Assembly (NCBI GenBank): GCA_024278415.1
Contig: JAJRTI010000749.1
Coordinates: forward strand, 1-15,921
From: Planctomycetota bacterium
Lineage (GTDB): Bacteria > Planctomycetota > Brocadiia > JAJRTI01
Length of the DNA: 15,921 nucleotides
Direction of reading: 5' to 3'
The notes below the pieces were generated by a model. It had not been told where the DNA came from. It saw nothing but the letters and a program-made list of their open reading frames with translations, and ran no database searches. The position numbers were made by a program, and so were the translations under genes. Below are positions 6,349-14,300 of the stretch, in pieces; the first letter of the stretch is position 1; each line of letters opens with the position of its first letter.

Positions 6349-7539
6349 TCAGAACCGGTCCGACGCGCTCACCCATGCCTCGCGCGGGGGGAACATCGCG
6401 GCCAACAGCTCCGCGTCACGCGGAGAGGCGTCCAACTCGCCCGTCAACCGCGCGTTCGCCACGGTGCGATACCCGAAGGTGAGCTGAGCGAAGACGCGCG
6501 GGTCCGCCTTCACGACGCGGCGCGTGGGCTTGTGCCCGAGCGCAGCCTTGCCTTTGGAGATCGCCACGCTGATCCGGCCCAGGTCGCAGGCGATGCCCAG
6601 TGCGCCGGTGTAGTCCTTGAACTTCGACTGCGCCAGCCGCGCGCTCCACTCGCGGCACATCTTCTTCGCCCACGACTCAAAGTTGATGATCCGCGCCATG
6701 GCGCCCGCGTTGCGCCGGTAGGTGGCCGTCACCCGCGCGCCCAGCGTCTGGCAGTACTGCACGAACGGGTGGCTCGCCGGCAGTGCGATCGTCACGTCCT
6801 TGATCAGCGCAGCCCGCGCCATGGCCCCCGCGTTGGCGAGCACGCACGCGTACACGTCCTCGCGTTCTGGCAGTGCGGCCTCGATGATACTCGGCCGGGA
6901 GGCCATCTCGACGTATCCGATGGGCTTGCGGCGCTCCGTCACGAGCCAGTAGCTCCCCCATCGGCGCTGCTCGTATTGGAAGTATGCCGCGTCGCGCTCC
7001 ATCGCTCCCACCTGGCCCATCGCGTGCTGCTGGTGCAGCGCGACGACGGCCTGTAGGTCGGCCGGCCGGAAGCGCCGGATGCGGAGCTTGCCCGGCGCTG
7101 CCGGCAAGCACGCGACCTCGACCGCGCACTCGCGGTTGGCCATGCACGACGCGAACCCGAAGCGGTGGTAGAAGTTGGCGATGCCGAACAGGAGCGACAG
7201 GTCGTAGCCTTCACTCTCCATGAACCCGATCGTGTCGCGCACGAGCGCGGCCATGTAGCCCTTCTTCTGTTGCCAGGGGTGCGTGCCCACCGCGCCCACG
7301 CCGGCCACGCGCAGCTTGGCCCGGCCCACGCGCATGACCTTGGGGACGATGCGCACGTGCGCCGCGATCTCGCCGTCGACTTCGAGCACGCGGTTGTTGC
7401 GATAGTCCACGTGGGGGAGCGCGCCGATGCGATGGGTGAAGATCTTGTATTAGTTGGCGTAGTTGCCCGGGTAGGTCTTGGCGAGCATGTCCGCGAGCGC
7501 GGGCAACTCGTGCGCGGACTTGAGGGGGCGGATGTTCAT
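6349..7539 (-). pseudogene. Eis-like GNAT acetyltransferase with an in-frame TAA
   Basis: Reading through, this is a 397-codon gene beginning MNIRPLKSAHELPALADMLA, with TAA at codon 30 (7452-7450), then continuing in the same frame YKIFTHRIGALPHVDYRN to the end. The GNAT core is clear: AGVGAVGTHPWQQKKGYMAA (about residues 80-99, the acetyl-CoA loop) and IANFYHRFGFA. A second GNAT-like half and a C-terminal sterol-carrier-like domain end in the characteristic DRF. Eis-type enzymes acetylate amines of peptides or aminoglycosides; the substrate here is unknown. The ATG at 7539 has AAAGGA upstream and a strong promoter, so the original start is clear. A GTG at 7410 could restart translation to give 353 residues, but would lose the first strand and helix of the fold. 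Alternatives are a sequencing error, readthrough, or recent inactivation. Confidence 0.8.
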
Positions 7540-7575
7540 GGCGAATCCTTTGCGCCTGTTGGAGTGGATGCCCTG

Positions 7576-7603
7576 ATTATAGATCAGCCGCTGCCAATGT
7601 GAA
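7576..7603 (-). promoter_or_regulatory. Promoter of the acetyltransferase gene
   Basis: On the minus strand, TTCACA (7603 to 7598, five of six matches to TTGACA), a 16-nt spacer, and consensus TATAAT (7581 to 7576). Transcription would start near 7569, giving a 30-nt leader to ATG 7539 that carries AAAGGA about 7 nt before the start. This is the best promoter in the window. Confidence 0.7.
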
Positions 7604-7625
7604 GCGCGGGTGCGGCCTCGCCCCG

Positions 7626-7654
7626 TTGACTTGGGCCATAGGGGCGCGTAACAT
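7626..7654 (+). promoter_or_regulatory. Promoter of the GH2-like gene
   Basis: TTGACT (7626-7631, five of six), an exact 17-nt spacer, then TAACAT (7649-7654, four of six). The start of transcription would be near 7661, upstream of ATG 7689. It lies back-to-back with the acetyltransferase promoter, only 22 bp between the two -35 boxes. Confidence 0.5.
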
Positions 7655-7688
7655 ACGGTCATCGCACATTTCTGTACGTGTCTGACTT

Positions 7689-10493
7689 ATGGGAACGCCA
7701 CGGGCCGCCCACTCGCACACCCGGCGCCCAGGCTATCTTGGAGGCAGGAGCACGGCTCTGATCGCGTTGCCTCACATCTCCTCCATCGCACGAGTGCGCC
7801 GCGTAGGCGGGGCCGCGGCGCTCGCGGCCTTGGCGCTGCTCGCCCAGGCCGCGGCCGCGCCCGACGCGGCTACCTGGCGCGATGCACTGTCGCTCAACGG
7901 CGAGTGGCGGATCAAGTTCGACGAGGCCGGCGACGCACAGTACGGATCGTGGCAAGAGACGGACTTCGCCGACCAAGACTGGAAACGCGTGGCCGTGCCG
8001 CACACATGGTCCACCATGGCTGGGCGGGAAACCTATCGGGGCGAGGCGTGGTATCGGCGCAGCTTCCGCGTGCCGCCGGCATTCCAAGGCAAGAGCGTGG
8101 CGCTCAAGTTCCAATGCGTCGCGAACCGAGTGAAGGTGTGGCTCAACGGCGAGGAGGTCGGCGCACAGGCCGGCGGGTTCGTGCCGTTCGAACTCGACGT
8201 GACCTCGGCCCTTCGTCCGTACAAGCAGAACGTGCTCGCGGTGCGCTGCGACAACTCGGCCGAGGAGGCGAAGTCGGACCTCTGGCCGTGGGGAGGGCTG
8301 ATCGGCGACGTGTGGCTCGAAGCGGCTGCGCGCACGCACGTCGGCCAGATCGCCGTGCGCACGAGCCTCGTGGGCCGCGCACAGGCCATCGTCGACGCCA
8401 CGGTCGACGTGCGCCACAGCGGCCAGGCCGCGTTCAAAGGCGAGCTGGCGCTCTACCTCGCCGAGCCGATCGAAGGCAGCGCCGGGTGGCGGCGTGTGGC
8501 GCAGCAACCGCTCGCCATCGATCCCGATGGCCACACCCAAGTCGACCTCGCTTTCGCTCTCGACCGGCCCAAGCTGTGGAGCTTCGACACCCCGCGGCTC
8601 TATCGGCTGCGCGCGGTCGTGCGCGACGCGGCCGGCGACGCGCTGGATACGCTCGACGACGGGTTCGGCGTGCGGACGGTGCAAGTGAGCGGCCATCGGC
8701 TGCTGCTCAACGGCGACTGGGTGCGCATCGTCGGCATGGGCCGGTTCGCCGACCACCCGTCCGCCGGGCCCTTCGAGTCGGCCCAGGCCATCGCCGAAGA
8801 TCTGGACCGCGTGCAGGCCATGAACGGCGTGGCCCTCAAGATTCGCGGTGCGGCGCCGCACCCGCGCGTGGTGGAGGCTTGCGACCAGCGCGGCATCCTC
8901 CTCACGGCGTCGCTGCCGCTGTCGTGGCCCGACGCGGAACTCCTCCTCGACCCCGACGCGCAGAAGCGCATCCGCACCGCGCTGCTGCACATGATCCGCA
9001 CGTACGGCAACCACCCGAGCATCTGGTCGTGGAGCCTGGGCGAGGGCATCCCCGACGACGACCTCGAAGTCGCCGCGTTCATGAAGCAACTGCACGACCT
9101 CGCGCGGGCCCTCGACCCCACGCGGCCGGTCACGTACACCTCTGCCAGCCCTGGCCACGCGGCCGGCCTCATGGACTACGTGAGCGTGGGCGGGTTCTTC
9201 GGCGCAGATCGGCGCAAGCCTGTGGCCGCGGACGCGGTGGCCCAGGCCCACGACGCGTGGCCGGACAAGATGATCGTCGTCGACGGCTGGGGCGGGTACA
9301 ACGACGGCGCGGCCGCGACCACCACGGCCGTGGCGCGGGCCATCGAGCGGGATCTGGCCGACCTGCGCCAGCGGCCGTACGTGGGCGGCCTGCTGTGGGG
9401 AGCGCTGAGCCATTACCGCTCCACGCGCGAGCGGGAGGCCGGATACGACAAGAAGCAGCAACTCGTGCGCGCGGGGCTCCTGACTCGCGGCCGCAAGCCG
9501 ACCGCGCTCGCGGCTCGGATTGCCGACGCGTTCGCTCCCGCCACTGCGCCTGGGCTCGCGTATCGGTCCGATACGTTCGCGGCCGGGGAGAAGCTGGCTC
9601 TGCTGGTCGGCCTGCGCGTGCAGTCGCCGGCCGCGAGCCGCCTCCCTTGCTACGGCCTGAAGTCGTATCGGCTGCGATGGGGCGCCGGGCCGGCGGGCGA
9701 ACTGAAGGAGCCGACGGAGGAGCGCCTCGTGCCGCCGTTCGAGCCCGACTACTTCGCCGACGGCCCCCGCAGCGTCGCGTGGATGCAAATGAGTTGGACG
9801 CCTGGCGAGGACATGCAGCGCGTGTTCGTGCGCGTGCAGAGGCCCACCGGCGTGGCGTGCGCGCAGCGCGACGCGCGCCTGCGCTGCCTGCCGGCCAAGG
9901 GCCACGCGAAGCTCGACCGCGCCATGGTGATCGCGGACCTGTCCGCGTACTTCAACAACGACGGCATCTCGTCGGCCGCGGATCGGCGCTCGGGCAACTT
10001 CGACGCGCCGCGGGTCGCTCTCGGCGGATCCTACCCGGCCGCGGAACTGCCCGCGAGCAACAGCGTATTCATGAGCGTCGCCAAGGACACGCCGGCCGTG
10101 CCGTTCCTCTTCCCCGACCACGACGCGGCGGCCAACAACATTTCGTGCCGCGGCCAAATGGTGATCGTGCCCCGCGGCCGATACCGACGCGTCCACCTGC
10201 TCGGCAGCGCGGACAACGGAGACTACGAGCGCGAGGTCCAACTGGTCTACCTCGATGGCCCGGCTGAAACCACCCTGCTCGGCCTGACCGATTGGTGTGC
10301 GGACGCGCAGTATGGCGAAGCGCCCGTGGTGAGGAGCCAGACGCGCCACGGCTTGTCTGGACAAGTCGAGGACATGCCGTGCTTCATCCGACGCCAGTCG
10401 CTGGCGGTCGACCCCGCCCGCGTGTTGCGTGCGATTCGTCTGCCCGACGAGGAGCACATGCACGTGTTCGCGCTCACGCTGGAGATGGAATGA
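7689..10493 (+). CDS. Secreted GH2-like protein lacking both catalytic glutamates
   Basis: This is a 934-residue protein with GH2 architecture: sugar-binding jelly roll (about 66-215; LSLNGEWRIKFD, YRGEAWYRRSF, VKVWLNGEEVG), immunoglobulin-like domain (216-335), and TIM barrel (336-560; NHPSIWSWSLGEG). About 200 unassigned residues follow, then a C-terminal beta-sandwich (750-934; FNNDGIS, GNFDAPR, YLDG, LTDW) of a kind often found at glycosidase ends. In active GH2 enzymes the acid/base is the E of SLGNE and the nucleophile the E of SEFG or SEWGG; here these read SLGEG (G453) and VDGWGG (G533). It is probably a non-hydrolytic glycan binder or a much altered enzyme. A signal-like segment (38-57) ends in AQAAAA. 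The start is uncertain: ATG 7689 follows the promoter but has no Shine-Dalgarno; TTG 7767 follows GGAGG at long spacing, and GTG 7794 would give the tidiest signal peptide. Confidence 0.85.
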   Translation: MGTPRAAHSHTRRPGYLGGRSTALIALPHISSIARVRRVGGAAALAALALLAQAAAAPDAATWRDALSLNGEWRIKFDEAGDAQYGSWQETDFADQDWKRVAVPHTWSTMAGRETYRGEAWYRRSFRVPPAFQGKSVALKFQCVANRVKVWLNGEEVGAQAGGFVPFELDVTSALRPYKQNVLAVRCDNSAEEAKSDLWPWGGLIGDVWLEAAARTHVGQIAVRTSLVGRAQAIVDATVDVRHSGQAAFKGELALYLAEPIEGSAGWRRVAQQPLAIDPDGHTQVDLAFALDRPKLWSFDTPRLYRLRAVVRDAAGDALDTLDDGFGVRTVQVSGHRLLLNGDWVRIVGMGRFADHPSAGPFESAQAIAEDLDRVQAMNGVALKIRGAAPHPRVVEACDQRGILLTASLPLSWPDAELLLDPDAQKRIRTALLHMIRTYGNHPSIWSWSLGEGIPDDDLEVAAFMKQLHDLARALDPTRPVTYTSASPGHAAGLMDYVSVGGFFGADRRKPVAADAVAQAHDAWPDKMIVVDGWGGYNDGAAATTTAVARAIERDLADLRQRPYVGGLLWGALSHYRSTREREAGYDKKQQLVRAGLLTRGRKPTALAARIADAFAPATAPGLAYRSDTFAAGEKLALLVGLRVQSPAASRLPCYGLKSYRLRWGAGPAGELKEPTEERLVPPFEPDYFADGPRSVAWMQMSWTPGEDMQRVFVRVQRPTGVACAQRDARLRCLPAKGHAKLDRAMVIADLSAYFNNDGISSAADRRSGNFDAPRVALGGSYPAAELPASNSVFMSVAKDTPAVPFLFPDHDAAANNISCRGQMVIVPRGRYRRVHLLGSADNGDYEREVQLVYLDGPAETTLLGLTDWCADAQYGEAPVVRSQTRHGLSGQVEDMPCFIRRQSLAVDPARVLRAIRLPDEEHMHVFALTLEME

Positions 10494-10556
10494 CGAGCGG
10501 AGACCACTCGTCGCACGAACGCCGACATGGCTGCCCAGAAAGATAGGAGAGTTGAT

Positions 10557-10700
10557 GCGCCCCAAGGGGGCGCAACATACCAGCCCAGGGCGAAGCCCTG
10601 GGAACGAGGTAGCCCCATGCATGACAAGCCCCAACGGGGCGACACACCGTTCGCAGAGACGATCGCGCGGAGCTGATGTACCGCCCCTTCGGGACTCTGT
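10557..10700 (+). repeat. Four-hairpin element, copy 1
   Basis: The order is A, B, A', C. A is GCGCCCC-AAG-GGGGCGC (10557-10573). B is CCCAGGGC-GAA-GCCCTGGG (10584-10602). A' is GCCCC-AAC-GGGGC (10628-10640), followed by GACA. C is GCCCCTTCGGGACTCTGT (10683-10700). Copy 2 repeats the same order with nearly the same distances. Confidence 0.75.
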
Positions 10701-10863
10701 GAGTTCGACGGGTGGAGCCGCCCCAGGGCCTTAACGGTTTTCGAACGACAACCTGTTGTCGATGTCGCTGAACGCCAGCACGGGGCTTGTCCCAGCGCGG
10801 GCGGGAGGACAGCCCGCCGTACGGTGCAATGGTGCGAACTTAAGCGTTGGATGGCCTTCGCAA

Positions 10864-10994
10864 GCCCCAACGGGGCGACAGTGAATAGCCCAAGGCGTAA
10901 GCCTTGGGTAAGCAACAGGCAACGGCGCGAGAGCCTCGTAGAGGCGACAGTACGCCACGTTCGCACGGTACTGTCGCCCCTTGCGGGGCTCTGT
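10864..10994 (+). repeat. Four-hairpin element, copy 2
   Basis: A is GCCCC-AAC-GGGGC (10864-10876). B is CCCAAGGC-GTAA-GCCTTGGG (10889-10908). A' is GCCTC-GTA-GAGGC (10933-10945). An 11-bp stem GGCGACAGTAC/GTACTGTCGCC (10943-10953 with 10968-10978) follows. C is GCCCCTTGCGGGGCTCTGT (10976-10994). B to A' start spacing is 44 nt in both copies. Differences from copy 1 in B and A' keep the pairing. Confidence 0.78.
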
Positions 10995-11222
10995 CAACGA
11001 CGCGATCAGTGTTCCCTGCCGCGCCTACGGCGCTGGAGAACGCTAAGTCAGCGCTATTGCGCCATACGGTGGACGCGCGGTGCAGCCGCCCCTTTCTCAC
11101 AGCGCAGTCTGCGAGAAAGCCTGCCGGCTTATCTGCGAGGAACCGCAACAAAAAACAAGAACGTGGAGCGAAAGGCCTTCGCCTTCCGATGCTTGCATTG
11201 CCGTACGGTGAAGACGTAAGGC

Positions 11223-11242
11223 GATCCCGAGACTTCGGGATC
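11223..11242. repeat. 8-bp-stem hairpin before the large glycosidase gene
   Basis: GATCCCGA-GACT-TCGGGATC is a perfect 8-bp stem with a 4-nt loop, 59 bp before the GTG start of the last gene. No T-run follows. It may be a REP-type repeat or a leader structure of the downstream gene; the transcript start is not known. Confidence 0.6.
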
Positions 11243-11301
11243 CGCTCCCGGATTGCGCGCGAGGCCCGCTTGGCTCGGATGAGCCTGAAGTATTACCAAA
11301 C

Positions 11302-14300
11302 GTGAAACTCTTCCGTAACATCGTCCTGTTCGTTGCCCTCGTGATGGCCGCGGCCGCGATCGGCGTGCTGCTGAGCCGCGACCGCGGCTCGCCACCGCGG
11401 GCGCGGGCCAAGCCCAAGCGCGGGCGCGCCGGGGCGCGTGCCGCCAGGCAGGCGGCCCGGCGAGGCCCGGCTTCCGGGCCGCTTCGGCCGGTCGAGCCGT
11501 TGCGGGTGCAATCGCTGTCCCTCCGCGGCGAGTGGCGGCTGTGGTTCGCCAAGACCGATCTGCCGGGAGTGGATCCGCAATCCGTCGAGCACGTGTCGGG
11601 CATCTTGGCGAAGGAGCCGGGCGGGGACGCGGGGGTGGCGGCCCGCGTGCCGGGCACGGTGCAAGACGCACTCATCGACGCCAAGGCGCTGCCCCCGCCC
11701 ACCACCCCCGAAGCCCGCGCGCTGCACGGCATCATCCCAGGCCGCGAATGGTGGCTCTACAAGAGCATCGCGGTGCCCGCGTCGTGGCGCGGGCGATCCG
11801 CGTGGCTCGACCTGGGCGACGTGCGCGGCCAAGCCGACGTGTGGATCAACGGCTTCCCCCTTCAGCCACAGGCCGGCAGCCGCTCCACGTTCAACGTGCC
11901 CGACGTGTTCAAGTGGCCTTCGCCCGACGTGCCCGCGCCTCCCAACTGGATCGCGGTGCGCCTCATGCTGCCCCGAGAACAGAGCCCTACGCAAGGGCGA
12001 GCCCTGGGCCTGCTGGGCCGAGTCGTGCTGCGGTCGTACCGCCAGTGCCTCCTCGACTGCATCGCCGTGAGCACGGAGGCTGCGAACGCAGAGCAGGCGA
12101 CCGTGCGCGTACAGGTGACGCTGCGCAATCCCGGCCCGGCCGACGTGACGGCCGACGTGCGCGTGCGGCTGCGGCCGGTTGCCGCGGCCGGGCCCGAGGT
12201 GTTCGCGTCTAAGACCGCGGTCGCGCTCGCGCAAGACGCGACGCGCGTGTCGCTGAGCGTGCGCGTGGCGAACCCCAAGCTCTGGTGGCCCGCCGGCCTC
12301 GGCCCTCAACGTTTCTACACGGTCCGGGCCACGGCCGCGGCCAACGGCATGGAACTCAGCTCCGCGGAAGTCGTGACCGCGATCCGGCACATCGCTCCGG
12401 CCGGCGAAGCCTCGATCGAGGCGCCGTACGAGTCGCGCCTGCGCGTCAACGGCGCCCGGCCGGTGCAGGTGCTGGGCGCGGTCTGGCGCCGGCCCGATTG
12501 GGCCCCGCCGGACAGCATCGAGTCGTATGAACGCGTCCTCGCGCGGGCCGCGGCCGCCGGGTTCAACGCCCTCTACCTCGAGGGGCCGCCCGAAGCCCCG
12601 GCCTTCTACGACTTGTGCGACGAGCGGGGCATCATGGTGCTCCACCACGTGCCCCTCGCGCTCACCGACGGCCCCGGCGCGTCCACTATCGAGGCGCTGC
12701 GATCGGCTTGGAACTCCGTGGCAGGCCTCGTCAACCACCCGTCCATCATCATGTGGTGTGTGGGTGACCGCAAGCCTTCCGTTTTGCCAGACGAACGCAT
12801 TCGTGACGCCATCGTTTCCTTGGCCGGCGAGTTAGACCCGTCTCGGCCGTTCGTCGCGGTCCACGGCGAAGAGGACCCGCTCGAAGTGTGGACTTCGGGC
12901 ATCGACGAGCGCCGGGGCCGCCGCGTCTGGCGCCACACGGCCATCCAGCGGCTCGCCGCGCCCGCAACGCTCGAGTCGGCCGCTGTGCTGGCGCGCCTGC
13001 TGCCAAGCGACGCGCGCGGGCTCCTCTCGCCCGTGACCGAGCGCGGCCGAGCGGTGGTCGAAGCCGCGGAGCGCTACGGCCAGGCCGCGGATCTGGCCAG
13101 GCTCGTCGCCAACAGCCGGCTCGACCAGTTGCTCGGCCTCGAGCGCCGCGCCGCGCGGCTGCTCAAATCCAGCGGCCCGGTAGGCGGAGCCATCATCGGC
13201 GAACTCGGCGCGGCGCGGGGCGACCTGACGGCCGGCCTCGCGCAGAGCGATGGCAGCGCGACGCCTGCGCTGCACTGGGTGACGCGGCACGCCGCGGGGC
13301 TGTCGATCTTCGCAGACCTCCCCCTGCAAACCGGCGACGCGCTCACGTTGGCCCGCGGCGAGGCCGCGGTGATCAAGGTGTACGTGGCCAACCGCACGGA
13401 GACAAGCCGCCGCTCGATCTACGCCGCGGCCAAGCTCGCGAAACTCAACAACGAGTTGATCGACAGCGTGGCGAAGCGCATCGACGCTCCGGCCGGCTCG
13501 ACGCAGTGGGTCGCGGAGTTCACGCCGGTCGTGCCCAAGGAGTGCACGGAGGATCTGCTGCTGCTCACGCTGAGCTTGCACGACGAACGGGGCCACGTGC
13601 TCGCCACGTCGGTGCTGTGGTTTGGCGTCTCGCCCAACTTCGAGGGCGGGCAGAGGCTCGACGTGCTCGTGGTGGGCGACGACAAGGACAAGGCCCACGA
13701 GCGATGGGATTTCCTCAAAGCGCACGGCCTCGCCTTGAACGTTGTCAACGCGCCAAGCGCGAACCAAGCGCCGGCGAACGAGGAGACCGTGCCGGTGGAC
13801 GAATGGGACGACGAGGGGGACAACGGCCGGTTCGATGCCGATTCAGGCGCCGCGGCCCAGACCGCGCCGACTTCCCTGCTCCCCGACGACGCGGCCAAGC
13901 CGCGCGTGATCCTCTTCGACGCGACCCAATGCAGCGACGCCGCGCTCGCGGAGATCGCTGGGTGGGTGGACGCCGGCGCGGGGCTGCTGGTCGTGCGCAC
14001 GGCCAAGGCGTTCGCGTCCACACCGCTGGACAAGCTCCTGCCCATCGAGCCGACCAGTGAAACGGAGTACGACTACGGCCAGCCGGCCGCGCTGCGCCTG
14101 CCCGGGCACCCCATCATGGCCGACGTGAACCCGGCCGACGTGGCCGCCAACGGCGCGTATTACACGTACAAGCTGAAGGCCGGCGCCGCGGTCGTGGCGG
14201 ACCGAGGCGAGGGCCGGCCCATGGTCGTGGAGGGCGAGCGGCAGGCGGGACGCGTCGCGGTGTTCACGCGCAACCTCGCCAACGTCGCGGCCAGCGCCAG

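Larger units (their letters stand above)
10494..11301. other. 808-bp gene-free island of hairpin repeats
   Basis: No supportable gene lies here; open frames are short and lack ribosome-binding sites. It holds two copies of a four-hairpin element (listed separately) and further stems. These are GACGAG/CTCGTC overlapping the stop of the GH2-like gene (10492-10512), CGACAAC-CT-GTTGTCG (10746-10761), GCGGGC/GCCCGC (10797-10817), GCGCC-TAC-GGCGC (11021-11033), and TTTCTC/GAGAAA with inner pairing (11093-11118). Stem density is far above that of the coding regions. No T-tract follows the first stem, so termination of the GH2-like gene is unclear. Confidence 0.65.

Noticed and set aside
7659..10634. 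991-codon minus-strand frame opposite the GH2-like gene
   Set aside because: Its composition is dominated by Arg, His, Val and Ala without motifs, and the + strand frame carries clear GH2 domains. It is an antisense shadow of high third-position GC.
11093..11118. Intrinsic terminator with the TTTCTC/GAGAAA stem
   Set aside because: The stem is A/T-closed with a long interior and has no T-run after it, and it lies 600 bp past the nearest upstream gene.
10494..11301. CRISPR array
   Set aside because: The repeats are hairpins of differing sequence in two long units, not identical short repeats with regular unique spacers, and no cas gene is present.
10904..11305. 133-codon + strand frame in the repeat island
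   Set aside because: It runs through hairpin repeats, lacks a Shine-Dalgarno and has no protein-like pattern.
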